Shown in pieces: positions 46,733 through 57,640 of a stretch of 64,000 nucleotides of DNA. Source of the DNA: Isoetes taiwanensis (Eukaryota > Streptophyta > Lycopodiopsida > Isoetales > Isoetaceae); NCBI GenBank assembly GCA_021234155.1, contig JAJEKV010000101.1, positions 841,453-905,452 on the forward strand. The letters are read 5' to 3'. The notes below the pieces were generated by a model. It saw only the letters and a program-made list of their open reading frames with translations. It had not been told where the DNA came from and did no database searches. Position 1 is the stretch's first letter; the number at the start of each line of letters is the position of its first letter. A program made the position numbers and the translations under genes.

Positions 46733-48025
46733 CAAGATTAGAAGCGCTTATTATTGGCCCTAATGAAGAAGGAAATAGCAAGATATATTAGAGAGTGCCG
46801 ATATGCCGCCAGACAAAGGCGAATGGTGCCGGATCCTGTGCCTTGGAACCATTGCGTGCCAAATGCTAAGTGGGAGGTGATAAGTATGGATTTTATTACA
46901 GACTCCCAAGAACAGCAAAGGGCAAAGATGCCTTGATGGTGGTAGTAGATAAGTTGTCAAAGATGGCACACTTTTGCCGCGGCAGGACAAACAGACCTGA
47001 CATTAGACACACCAACCTATTTGTTAAGGAGATTTTAGGCTCCATGGTATGCCAAGGGAGATAATCTCTGATAGAGACTCCAAGTTTATGAGTGCCTTTT
47101 ACAAAACCTATTCACCACCATCCAGCATTTAAGCTTTCGATGAGCACGGCATATCATCCCCAAACAGATGGTCGACCGGAGAGGACAAACAGGATCATCA
47201 AGATATGTTAAGAAGCTATGTATGGAACAAGCAATCCAAGTGGATGATCTCATCTACCTAGTAGAGTTTGCCTACAACAAGACTCACAAGGTGGAGTCAT
47301 CGCGAGATGAGTCCTTTTATGATTAATTACGGGTATGCTTAATCTTACCCCCGATACTTGGCACAACCCCAGGTCCAAGGTGGAAGTCTCCCAAAGAGAT
47401 GCTTTGAAATGCAAGACTTGGTGGAGGAAGTGAGAGGATATCTCCTTGCAAAGAAGAAGCGTGCAGTAAAAGCATCACCAAACAAGCATAGGACCGGTAA
47501 GAGAATTTGAAGTGGGAGACAAAAGTGTGGTTGAAGATCAAAGTCAAGCAGGCCAAGCTCCGCATCGGCAATTGCAAGAAGCTTGCTCCAAGATGGGCTG
47601 GACCCTTCAGAATAGAGAAGAGAGTAGGTAACCAATCCTACAAGTTGGACTTGCAAGACATCTTAAGATACATAAGGTTTTCCAATGTAAACTTGCTAAA
47701 GAGGCACACCCAAAACCCCGAGGAAGTATTGGAGACAAATGAGTTTTTAGAAATGACTTTGACGAAAGCATATTGAAATCGCTCCTAAGTCCTTCTTAAT
47801 AGATCTTATAAGAAGACAAGAAGGTCAAAATTCCTCCAATACCTTGTGAAGTGGAAGCACTTACCGCTGGAAGACGCCACGGGTACTTGAGTCAGATCTT
47901 AAGAAGCAAGCACTCGAGTTTATGGAGCAATGCAAGGGTTTCCACACCGGGTGAGTCGACATCAAAGAACCAAGAAATCGCCCAAAGCATGTCGATTTGG
48001 GTTTGGATTTAAGCATGTGTAGCTA
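46733..48025 (+). pseudogene. Element A pol, right part (integrase and chromodomain)
   Basis: Integrase continues with KKEIARYIRECRYAARQ and [15 protein letters not shown] (46754-46930), [13 protein letters not shown] (46930-46975) and a linker region VWLKIKVKQAKLRIGNCKK, PRWAGPFRIEKRVGNQSY (47520-47650). A chromodomain string LVKWKHLPLEDAT lies at about 47845-47885. Coding similarity ends near 48025. Broken fossil. Confidence 0.9.
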
Positions 48026-48824
48026 AGGCTAATCTACGATGCAGCCTATACTAGGCATGGGTTGCATGCGTTGTTACCGATGATGAGACCACTACGGTGC
48101 TCTCTAGGGCGTGGTGTAATGTCAATGTAGGCATGACCGCTGCCTCCGCTTTTTTGAGTGGAAGGTAGATTAGAAGTCTACTGTCCCACTAAGTAGACGA
48201 CCTCGAGAGAAAGGAGGTCATTGAGAGATGCATTGATAGGAAAAAAGCACCTTTAGCCCCATATATGTTTTGATAGGAGGAATCTATCCTTCACGCCCCA
48301 TATACGGAAGGATATCCTCCACCGGGCAACTAGAGGTGTAGGCATGAGCGCATATAGGCATATAGGGCCGCCTTTTCGCCGTGATGGGAGAAACATAATC
48401 TTCCTATGCCAAGAGATATGCCTTGCATCCATATAATTGTATTTAATGGGTGGTTCCCTCACAACCAACCCTTATAATAATAATTAAATATACTAATGTA
48501 GCGCACATCCCGCAGCAACTAGAAGAACCGAGCGCGAGGGTAGCGCTACAAGAACTCACAACGCATAGTTTTGCCATAATGTGTTGTGAGGAGGCGACTT
48601 GGAAGTTTTTAGTTAAAACCTTAAAGCTATAATTGATGTCAATTTTGTTTATAATCGATTCACAGTAGAGGACCGAAAGAGCCTCTCACCATAGTACAAT
48701 TACAGTAAACTATAAATATTACCCGAGGCGATTAATATAATATGGATATGTAAGTGTTGTAATTGCAGGGATATCTCGTACCCAAGGTGGGGAGACGCGT
48801 GATGCCGAGGACGTAGTGGGAGAA
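48026..48824 (+). other. Element A 3' noncoding region with polypurine tracts
   Basis: The region corresponds to the 3' noncoding DNA of the array units in inverse orientation (shared blocks around 48040-48370). Purine tracts caaggtggggaga (48783-48795) and gtagtgggagaa (48813-48824) precede the LTR, so the double tract of the array is also seen here. Confidence 0.7.
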
Positions 48825-50417
48825 TGTGACGTTCCAAAGATAATATACCCAACACGATATTATATTATTGACGTCACACGTACATGTCACAAGTGACATG
48901 TACTTGAGAGTAGGACAACGTTGCACCTAGGAGCTAAAGGTTGCACCTAGGGGGCAACCTTGGATGTTGGGTATGTAATTAAACATACACAACAAAAGGT
49001 TCCTTGTTCATCCATTTCAAATGGCTTAAAGCCATTTGCCCATGTGGGATGCCCTAACCTAGATAGGGATCTATATAAGGGCTAAAACCCTAGACCCTAG
49101 CTCTCCTTTCACTTTGCCAATTAGGGTTTTCTAGAGCTTCCTTTCCTCCTTCGCATTTAGGGCTTTCCTGGGCCAATTCGGCCAAGGTAAGGCTCGAAAT
49201 CGCATTGCCAGGCTTCGAAAAGTCGGATTTGCACAACAGGTTGCCGAGTAGCAGCTGTCTTCGCAAGATCAGGAGCATGGACGCCTTCCAAGGATCAGAG
49301 CAAGCCAAGGAGCAGGTATCTAGTTGTTCTCATAGCAAAACCGCCTTTAGGCATGGCAATATGCGGGTTAGTATGTTAGATCATCTCTGAAAGCCTTGTA
49401 GATCCCTAGATCCGAGACTCTAATGAATGAACCTAACATTGGATGTTAAAGTAGATAGATTGATATGATTCTCTATCTACGTTACCGTGATATTGCATGT
49501 ATTCCACTCTTGTGATCTCCTTGTTGTGGGAAGGGGGTAGAGACCTAAAGGCGTTGTAGAAGATGTTCCTAGCATAGCACCTTAGTTCCCACATAATTGC
49601 GGCCCTGCGGTACGTGAGCCCACCGGCCGGGTGAAGGGGCAAGGCCTGCTGATAAGGAGGAACTTGTCTCATCGCGGACCGACCCCTCGGTAGTAAAAAC
49701 CTATCGGGGGTCTTTGGTGGCTAGGCTTAATGGCTTGTCACCGCCAAGTGTGGGCAGAGGCATGAGCTCGACACTCGTGGGGTGGTGGATATGACCTTCC
49801 AAAGAGTTCAAGTCAATAAGGGCAAGTGGCCCTCTAGTCAGCTTCGCGATGAGCATGGATACCTCCTGAGGAGGCAGCTCTCTTCTGCCTCATCGGGGTT
49901 GGGGAGATGCAACCCGGCCAGTAGTAGCCCCCTCGGCTACTCACACCCCAAGCAGGCGGCCAAGTCCCAACACTTTTCAGCCTACTGCAGCGTGTGCCCG
50001 GGAGGGGCGGATGGAGTGGACTACCCTAAGCCATGTTCTATGCCCAAATCCATTGCCATGAATTGGCATGCGCAATGAACTCGAGGCTCCTAGCCGTCAG
50101 TCATCCCCCCTGAGTCCGAGCCATGGGTAGGATCTTTCCTTTGTATTATTGTTATGAAGGTATTGCTGACTCGTGATGTTGCTATTATTATGGTGATTGT
50201 GTTGTATATTATTAGTTGTGCTCACGCTTTGTTTGTTGCGCTTCCATGAGGATAGGTCGATCCGATGGAAGACGGATGAATGACACATCCACTCTTCCCC
50301 TTTGGCTCGCCCCCATGGGAGTGGAGTCGGTGGAGTGGCCTTTGTCGGTGATTTGCCGAGGGGAATGCTCCTCGCCGATGCGATCGCGGGCATCGATAAG
50401 GAGTAGGGGACGTCACA
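48825..50417 (+). repeat. Element A 3' LTR
   Basis: 1593 bp, starting tgtgacgtt after the polypurine tract and ending ggacgtcaca. Its 3' half matches 1-846. The first part differs strongly from the array LTRs, apart from the ends and shared blocks. Confidence 0.88.
49071..49080 (+). promoter_or_regulatory. TATA box of element A 3' LTR
   Basis: ctatataagg followed by gctaaaaccctagaccctag, a TATA box with telo-box-like sequence downstream, in the position equivalent to that of the array LTRs. Likely transcription start region of element A. Confidence 0.65.
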
Positions 50418-50640
50418 TCGCGAGCTCTTTTAAAGAGACTGCTTTAAGATCAGACGACATGGCCGATAACCTCTTTCAAATTTGGGTGGGCGGTTGGCGA
50501 GCGTCGACTCCTAGAAGAATATGCGAGGGGCTTACAGCCGCTTCGACGAGCCATTAGCACGAGGGCCCCTCGGCAAAGTCTACTTTGAGCAAAGAAGGAT
50601 AGGGAAGAAGCTAGCTCTAAAGGCGTGGAAACTATAATGA
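50418..50640. other. Flank right of element A, no clear gene
   Basis: Starts immediately after the LTR end. The 5' end of element A is outside the window, so no target duplication can be tested. Short open frames only. Confidence 0.5.
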
Positions 50641-53600
50641 CAAAGAGGCCTTACAAGTGACGATGACAAGGCCGGCGGTTGGAGGCAATGAGCAAAACCA
50701 AGAAATATGTCGACAAGTATCCACCGGGCCTCGGCTTCACCCATCGATCCAAATTAACGTGGGACAGGCTTTTCAGGTCCACTAAAGCAATTTATATTAG
50801 CGAAGGTATGACAAGCAGCACTCTTTGGAGATATTGAACAAAGATGATCGAAAAATCCGTGGCAAAGCCAATGCCCGCGGATGTAGTGCCATACGATACC
50901 GAACAAAAAGGTAATCATTTGGAGCAAGTCGGAGGACTTCATCGAGAACCTGGACATACATTTTATGATAATAGATGGCCAGTATTCAATAGAGGCCCGA
51001 GAAGATTCTCATCAAGAAGGCAATGTATCTTGGGAATCAGTTGTTCTATAAGCTTTATTCGGCCGGCTGTAAATTTACCCGTTCCCCCGAGTGGCTCAAC
51101 AACACCACCGAACTAGCCGGAAATAAGCGCCTCCTAAATGACATGGGAAAAACTTTCTTATACAAAAGGTAATTCTCTTCCTACATTTTTATTTTTCAGA
51201 TTTGCAAATCAGCGCGATTTCATTTTCAAATCAATCGCCAGCGCCATTTACCATCTCTAAATAGCCAAAGGGTTCTACGGGATGGTAGACGTTTCCACCG
51301 TCAAATAAGCAAATCGGCGCTGGCGCGATTTCTTATTAGAATACAAATTAGCGCCACGCCGCGATTTGCCTAGCCCCGAGAGACATGGCTGTCCTGAAGA
51401 TAGCCGTTTCTCCTCAAAGTAGGTAAATCGCCCGGGTTGGCTAGTTGTATTCTAATATGAAATCGCCCGCCAGCGCCGATTTGGCGATAGGACGAGAAAC
51501 GCCTACCATTCCAAACACCTCTTTGCTATTTAGAGAAGGTAATTCACTACTGGCTGGCGATTGCCTTCTAATATGAAATCGCGGCGTGGCGATTTTAAAC
51601 TAGAAAGGATTGTTTGAATTCCACGATTATGAAGCTAACGGGTTATTCCTTGCAGTCCCTATATAGAGCAACTTCGGCATGCTCGAACCAGTGGATTGAA
51701 TATGGGAAGCCAATGCCGACCAGGACAGGGCCAGTCCCAAAAGCGCTGAATTCAAGTTGCTGGAAAGGACACTTAGTCAGACTATAATACAGGACAAGAC
51801 CAAGAGCACCAGAACAAAGAAAAAAAAAGGAGATGAAAAGGGTGACGCTGCCGAAGAACCAACTGTACCCAAGGATGCATGCAAGATAGTTTTTGCTTCA
51901 GATTCGGTTTGGGAGAAATGGAATGAATTCTGGGACGCCTACGTGGAGAAGAAGTTGCCAGATTCACAAGGAAGATTTCCTCCTGACACACATCAATTTT
52001 GATATCCATATAACAGAGATGAGGAAGGCCCAGGGATTGGAAGATCAAGAACTCATCTCACCCGGATAGGTTAATCGTAAAGGAAATCCTTTACAAGAAA
52101 ACTCTGGCAAAGAAAGGCTATGGAATCATTCAAGATGCATGCAACGAGCTGAAAAAAATATTAGAGTGCTCAAGAAGGCAACAGGTGAGGAATTACAAAA
52201 GGCTTACAGGAGAGGGTCGTTGTCGGAGTTAGGACTCATGCAAAGTATAACGTCTCCAACGACGACCTAAAGAAGTATGTATTTTGGTCCAAGGACTTTG
52301 TCAAGCGGCCACAGGTTGAAGAACGTTGCAAAGATCGATTAGGATTCACACAAAAGTTGCATCCGACTTGAAACGAAAAGTCGCGTTGGTGAAGCAGCCC
52401 CGAGACGGAATCCACGTTTTTTTATCAAGTCTCCACCGGTTTCAAGTGTGCCTTGCCGTGGGTGAAGGTCCCCATGATATCACACTCTTCGCGGCTTGAT
52501 AGCCGAGGCACCGGATGGTCGCTGAAGACTATAACACGTTCTTCAACATATGCAAAGGTTGCACGACGAAATGAATTACACAATCGTCACTATATGTCCT
52601 CCGACATGTCCTATGCATATGCTCTAAGTGCTGCAAATGACTTAGAATCGTGAAAGTCATCTGACGAGCGATCCTCATAGATGAGAACAAGGACAAAGAC
52701 TTCAAAGACAGCTAGTAAAATTTCTCATGCTTATTATTATGATAGCCATGATGGATGATAAGGAATATGAAAGGCTTAAAGGGAAAACGGATGGAGAAAA
52801 ACTAGCATGGCGGTGCTATCGGTTAGATGAACGATAATGCGGCGCCTTCTATCCGGAGCAAGAAAACAAGGGGAAGGTACCGGCAAGGTCGTGGAAGAGT
52901 TAGAGGAAGAAGAGGATGAAAACGAGGGCGACCCAATTCTTGTGGGCCACATTAAGTATGAGCTCTTAACTTCACATAAGGGGAAGCTAAACAAGAATGG
53001 GTTCTCTATGGACCTTTCCCAGTACCTTATTGAAGCATTTTGTCCATTGGGAACAACTTGGTTGGGAACTTCACGTTGGAGGTTACATCGGTAGAGAAGC
53101 TTTGAAGTTAGCAAGGAAATGTCGAGCCGTCGTCTCCAATGATGATCGAGCCAAAATTTCTTGACCTCTTCTTTGAGAAAGTACTAGAGGAAGCACCTAA
53201 GGGACCAATCGGGGTAGGTAAAAACAAAGCTTCTAGCTCTAAGGCGAAATACCCCAGCAGATTTGCTTAAGGAACCGGAGAATTTGAGAAAGCCATTTGT
53301 TGGCCAAAACATGATGGATGAAATCGAAGAGCAGCCAGATCAACATGTACATATCGACATGCCTGTGAACATCCATGACATTGAAAATATAGATCAGGAT
53401 GAAGCTAACAAGGATGATGATAATAACAATATTGATGATGAAGCAGACTCCAAATCTGAAAACACTAGCCAGGTTAGCGTAAAGAGTAATGAACTATCAA
53501 GCATAGTTCACACTGGTCAGAACAGATCTCAACTGATGTGGTTGGTGCTTCTATCAGACCGGAGACAACTCAGAAATAAGGACGCAACGGAAGAATACAC

Positions 53601-53745
53601 CGCGGGGAATGAAGAAGAAGAAAGGTATCGTAACAATCTTCCTTTTTTTGATATCCATGCATTTTTCAAACTACAAGCATATAGAAATCGCGCCTGGCGC
53701 GATTTAGAGTTACCTAGAGATCATATTTTTAAATTATGTTGACAT
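50640..53745 (+). pseudogene. Unrecognised multi-exon gene remnant (ParB-like and methylase-like motifs?)
   Basis: Several open stretches with non-repeat coding character: 50690-51169 (KYVDKYPPGLGFTHRSKL; separately, HFMIIDGQYSIEA near 50955-50990), 51757-52002 (KKKKGDEKGD, then FASDSVWEKWNEFWDAYVEK), 52837-53094 (acidic EELEEEEDENEG, then GFSMDLSQYLIEAFCPLG) and 53263-53742 (acidic DIENIDQDEANKDDDNNN). A GT donor at about 51169 and a TTGCAG acceptor near 51652-51657 suggest an intron. The IIDGQYSIEA string recalls the DGQHR/ParB-like signature, and EAFCPLGTT with a following LKLARKCRAVV-like string recalls the SAM-binding region of DNA N6-methylases. Both are by-eye and weak. Origin (host, transposon or virus) unknown; not intact. 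Confidence 0.35.
51195..51605. repeat. Foldback element: 400-bp imperfect palindrome
   Basis: Two arms of about 190 bp (51200-51385 and 51408-51600) are inverted complements. Paired blocks include tctctaaatagc (51254) with gctatttagaga (51525), gatggtagacgttt (51281) with aaacgcctaccat (51498), and ttattagaatac (51333) with gtattctaatat (51447). Each arm also contains smaller palindromes of the AAATCGCGCC/GGCGCGATTT type. It lies within a likely intron of the surrounding gene remnant and resembles a foldback MITE. No coding capacity. Confidence 0.85.
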
Positions 53746-53778
53746 GCATCATTCTTGAAATCGCGCCTGGCGCGTTTT
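53686..53778. repeat. Two short GC palindromes
   Basis: Two copies 70 bases apart (about 53688-53710 and 53757-53778) of gaaatcgcgcctggcgcg; the first continues gattt, giving 10-bp arms AAATCGCGCC and GGCGCGATTT round a single T. The same module occurs several times in the foldback element at 51195-51605. Confidence 0.85.
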
Positions 53779-54306
53779 CCGTTTCCATTTCTTTTATCTC
53801 ATACGTTATTGTTCTCCTTACAGAAATGATTTGGCTTCCCCAAAAGTACCGGGTCTTTGATTTGACCTAAAACAACGTTTGAAAAGTCATGGTATGCGCA
53901 ACAACCATTTGAGACACGCATTACCAAATATGTTTACCCGCCCTTATCCTGAAGGAGATGTTGGACCAGGCCTTCATTCTCGTTTTTCAGTGCAATTTGG
54001 TCATCTATGGAGCATAGAAATATACGTGATGTTTTGAAAGTAGTGCCTCGAGCTAAATAGAAATTGAAGCGTCCATCCGGGATCAAAGCAAATGTGATTC
54101 ATTCACAAACCCTAAAGAACCGGCCGGTAAAAGATATTTGTGAAATGCTTAAGCAACATGATGGATGCCCTAGGTGTTGAGGATAAGGAAGGCATGATCA
54201 TGGTGGATGATGACGCTCTAAAGTATTGCTTCAATCAGTCCACGCCATTGAATCCGCCACCCTATCATCCTCAAGATTTTGACAAAGATGACTTCCCCGC
54301 TTCGCT
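53746..54306. other. Possible last exons of the gene remnant
   Basis: A CTTACAG acceptor-like sequence at 53817-53823 is followed by short open stretches; nothing recognisable. The segment may belong to the remnant at 50640-53745. Confidence 0.25.
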
Positions 54307-54480
54307 TTGTTAGTGTCCCGCAGAAATAGCCCGGCAGAAAAATCGGTCAAAGAGATACAAACACTATACCCAACCTTGATCGGACAGGGGAAATTGTTAG
54401 TGTCCCATGTGAAATAGCTTCGTGAAAACCGGTCGAAGAGATACAAACACTATACCCGAACCTTGATCGGACGGGGAAAT
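54307..54480. repeat. 87-bp tandem duplication
   Basis: Two adjacent copies, 54307-54393 and 54394-54480, both beginning ttgttagtgtccc and sharing agagatacaaacactatacc and ccttgatcggac. They differ at about a dozen positions, so the duplication is not very recent. Confidence 0.9.
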
Positions 54481-55449
54481 TGACAGGACCTTGAGAAAAT
54501 CGTTCTAGAAAGGGAACTTTTTGATATATATGTATACACGAAATACACTTTCCAAAAAGTTTTGAATATGAAATATACTTTACACGAAAGGTTTTGAATA
54601 TATATTGTGTTCTTATATCAAGATTATTGGTTCCGGTGGTAATGCGTATTGTTTTTTTTATATTATGTGTATGGTTTGCTATACTTGCAATAATTTGTAT
54701 GTATATCTTTTGTCAATAATTTAGGTGTGTATAAATAGGTATGCATGAAATTGGCAAACCATCTACCGGTCTCCGCCTATACACTTTGTTATTATGGCAC
54801 ATTCTATTACCCGCAAGATGAACCATGCGGACCTCTGCGTGTGCGCGAGAGCTAGAAATAGAACTTCGTGGACTGGCTTGATGTCGTTGCTATGAATCCC
54901 GTCCCGCTTCTATCCGATCCCTTTGATGTTGTAATCCATCTTATATGGAATCCGAGCATGGTTTGTTCATGATCGACAGATCTCGTGACCCCTTCTTGGC
55001 CTTGAACTGGCGATGAATCGGATTAGTTTTTTAAGTTTATGTTCTATTATAATGCGTTATTTATGCCAAGCAAATCGCGCTTTGAACCACGAAAATCTCT
55101 GTTTTGTAGCTACTTGCTTGCTGTTATTTATGCGTAAAACATTACAATTTTAATGTTTAGATTTCGTTGTCGTCCGTGAATGTGCGAATTAATAAGCAAT
55201 TTCCTGCTTTTTCTATTGCCAACATTCTGTCATAATATGGGTCATTTGCATCGGATATTTGAATGCCTTTGCATTTTAACGTAAAATGCATCTTCCTAGC
55301 CCGAAAATGAACACAGTGCAAAAGTGTGGTTAATTCAATATAATGGTCAATAAAATGCTTATACGGCGCGATTTTGGAATAGACATAATCCCAATTTAAT
55401 TGAATGATGGTTGTTGCTATTCTTACCATGTGGCATCCAATTTGTACAA
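54481..55449. other. Intergenic DNA, no supported gene
   Basis: AT-rich to 54800, then mixed composition. The longest open frame (55157-55429, minus, 90 codons) has no recognisable motif and no context, so it is not called. Isolated caaatcgcgc words near 55070 and 55365 recall the palindrome module. Confidence 0.5.
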
Positions 55450-55705
55450 CTAAAATTTAAATTCTTGCATTAGCCCTCGCACTTAGCGCGAGATGTGGCG
55501 AAGAAGAGTATGCTATCCTTGCCATGCCACCTCCAATTGGACATAGTATATTGATCTGAAAGGTCAGAATCTTAGTTTTTTTACAGCTAAAATTTATTTT
55601 TTTGCATCAATTCTCGCGTTAAGCGCGAGATGTGGCAGAGAATGGTGTGACCTCGAATTGGACATATTGGTCTGAAAGGTTAGAATCTTAGTTTTTCTAC
55701 AGCTA
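55450..55705. repeat. Tandem duplication of about 130 bp with GC palindrome
   Basis: Copies at 55450-55585 and 55586-55705 share gctaaaattt, gcgcgagatgtggc, aattggacata and ctgaaaggttagaatcttag-like blocks. The second contains ctcgcgttaagcgcgag, a perfect 6-bp-arm palindrome; the first has ctcgcacttagcgcgag. Two small deletions separate the copies. Confidence 0.85.
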
Positions 55706-56043
55706 AAGTTCATGTAAATAGAATTTTCGTAAATTTTCGTAAATGCACTTTTATTTTAACAAGCAATTTATCTTTCTCTTTTTCAAATCATCATGAAAAA
55801 TTTGTGTGTTCAAAAAGACTGCAAAAGCAAGCCAGAAAACCTCACCAAGTTTTCCTCAAGTTCTATGATTCTTTTGCTATCAACAATGTGTCGTGAAAGA
55901 GGGTTATTGATCATGTAACGTTTCCCTTCACATCGTTTAATTCGTGCAAGATAAGTGCACCTAATTTCCCTATATATATAAAACGTAAATTGAAGTAATG
56001 GTTAGAATTAGGCAAGAAAGGGGACAAAGTATATTCCTTAAAT
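55706..56043. other. AT-rich intergenic DNA
   Basis: No gene or repeat recognised, apart from a short atttttcgtaaattttcgtaaa duplication near 55723-55742. Confidence 0.5.
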
Positions 56044-57640
56044 TCATGGAGCATAACTTATATCAAGTTTGCAAAAGCCATCAATGTATAGACTGCTGGC
56101 TTCTTGATCTAAGAACCATTCCAACACCAACATGGCAATTGTAGAATAGGGGTGAACGTCGGAGCACACAAAAACCGAACGGATGTATGGCATTGCCTTG
56201 TTATTTGTTATTAGCGGTTGTTCAAAATGGTCAAAAATACCCTCTGCATATTCAACAGTAGAAGGTGACATGCCTGAGGCATTGAATCGAGACCCATTTG
56301 TTGGAAATCACACTGGACCTGGAATCATTCTGCAAGAGGCAGCAATGTATCCTTTTGCCTTGAGATAAGAGAGCCTGGCTCGCACAAGTAGAAAGTATCG
56401 TAACACAAACAGTTGCATCTGGTATCACATTTTCTAGCTCCATCTGCTTAAGTGATTGAAGAGCCTCCTTAAAGTATCCATGCTGAGCATACATTACAGT
56501 CATTGCATTCCACAACACCACATCTTTCTCTTGTGTATCTTCGAACAGCCTACGAATGCCATCAAGCATGCCAAGTCTGTTATAGACTTTCTCCCCATTA
56601 CTTGTTTCCATGCTTTCTTGTCCATAGGGGTTCTCAAACATTTGGGCTTGCACATCTTCTTGGCTGGCAAACACAGAAAAGAGGCTTGCTATGGTGAACC
56701 TATCTGGCACCAGACCTTGAAACTGCATTTCCTGGAAAAGCATTAAAGCTTCTTGATTATGTCTCAGATTATGTATGATACAACAATTATGGCATTCCAA
56801 AATAATTAAATTGCGATCGCATTTTATCAAATACATCAGCCCCGCTTTCATGCCACCACATTTGCCATACATAGTGATAAGTGCATTGTTTTACAAAGAA
56901 CATCTATTCTAAATTTACTACCTCTAATAATGGCATGCAGATACATTCCCTTAACTAAAGCTTTTGGGTGATTATGTAAGCTAAGAATACTGATAAATGT
57001 AATTTCATTTGGGGTCTGACCATCTAACTGCATTTTCTCCAAGAATTGCAGAGTGTGTTCCGGTAAGACACCACCTCCTCCTGAAATCATAGCATTCCAA
57101 GAAGCTACATACAGGGCCATGTGGTTAAAAGCAGCCCAAGCATCTTCCACTTCACCACACTTGATATACATGTTTAAAAGTGCATTTCCCACTATAACCT
57201 CCGAATGAAGGCTGTGCTTTTTGATGCTTTCATGCACTTCTTTTCCTTTGGTAAGATCGCCTTTCTAGCACATATACGTAAAAGAATAGTGATGAATGTG
57301 ACCTTGTCTGATCTCATGCCTCTGGCCGTGATTCTGCCGAAAAGTTGAAGTGCTTCAAAGTCATAGCCATACTTGAGAATATGCACACATCATGGCATTC
57401 CAAACAACCAAATTGCGGCGTGGCATTTTGTTAAAAAGTAGACCGGCATCCTCTAAGTAACCATTATGAGCATATGCTGCAACCATAATAGTCCAAGAAT
57501 ATACATTTGGCTTACGCATTTTAGCAAAAACTTCCCTTGCATTCACTTCTTCCAAATCCATTTCCCGCATTGTAATATCTATCAATCCAGCACAAAAACC
57601 AGGATCCAGCATAAATCCAGCACAAACTAAATCGACCATA
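56044..57640 (-). pseudogene. PLS-type pentatricopeptide repeat (PPR) protein, degenerate
   Basis: PPR proteins bind organelle RNA one base per repeat; PLS-class members direct RNA editing. Reading from 57640 downwards, repeats include AREVFAKMRKPNVYSWTIMV, ALQLFGRITARGMRSDKVTF, NALLNMYIKCGEVEDAWAAF, ASWNAMISGG, QMQFQGLVPDRFTIASL-like strings, DVVLWNAMTVMYAQHGYFKE and ISNKW. The array of about 8-10 repeats is spread over different frames, with frame changes near 57370, 57215, 56870 and 56260, so the gene is disrupted. No DYW domain is seen. Start and end are uncertain. The abundance of PLS-PPRs fits a plant with heavy RNA editing. Alternatively, introns or sequencing errors explain some frame changes. 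Confidence 0.85.

Larger units (their letters stand above)
1..50417 (+). mobile_element. Element A: Ty3/gypsy chromovirus fossil, split by a nested array
   Basis: Plus-strand LTR retrotransposon present in two halves, 1-8836 and 46728-50417, separated by the minus-strand array. The part order is 5' LTR (cut by the window start), primer site, leader, ORF1, ORF2, AT-rich spacer, gag, protease, RT, RNase H, integrase, chromodomain, polypurine tract and 3' LTR. The order of pol domains and the C-terminal VKWKHLPLEDAT chromodomain motif place it in the chromovirus branch of Ty3/gypsy. Its leader repeats and LTR differ clearly from those of the array units, so it is a sister subfamily and must predate the insertion it carries. 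It is a broken fossil with many breaks. Confidence 0.93.

Noticed and set aside
1-50417. Envelope-like gene in the retrotransposons
   Set aside because: No ORF lies between the end of pol and the 3' LTR in any copy; the region is AT-rich noncoding DNA.
55157-55429. 90-codon minus-strand open frame
   Set aside because: No motif, no splice or promoter context; chance open frame in AT-rich DNA is as likely.
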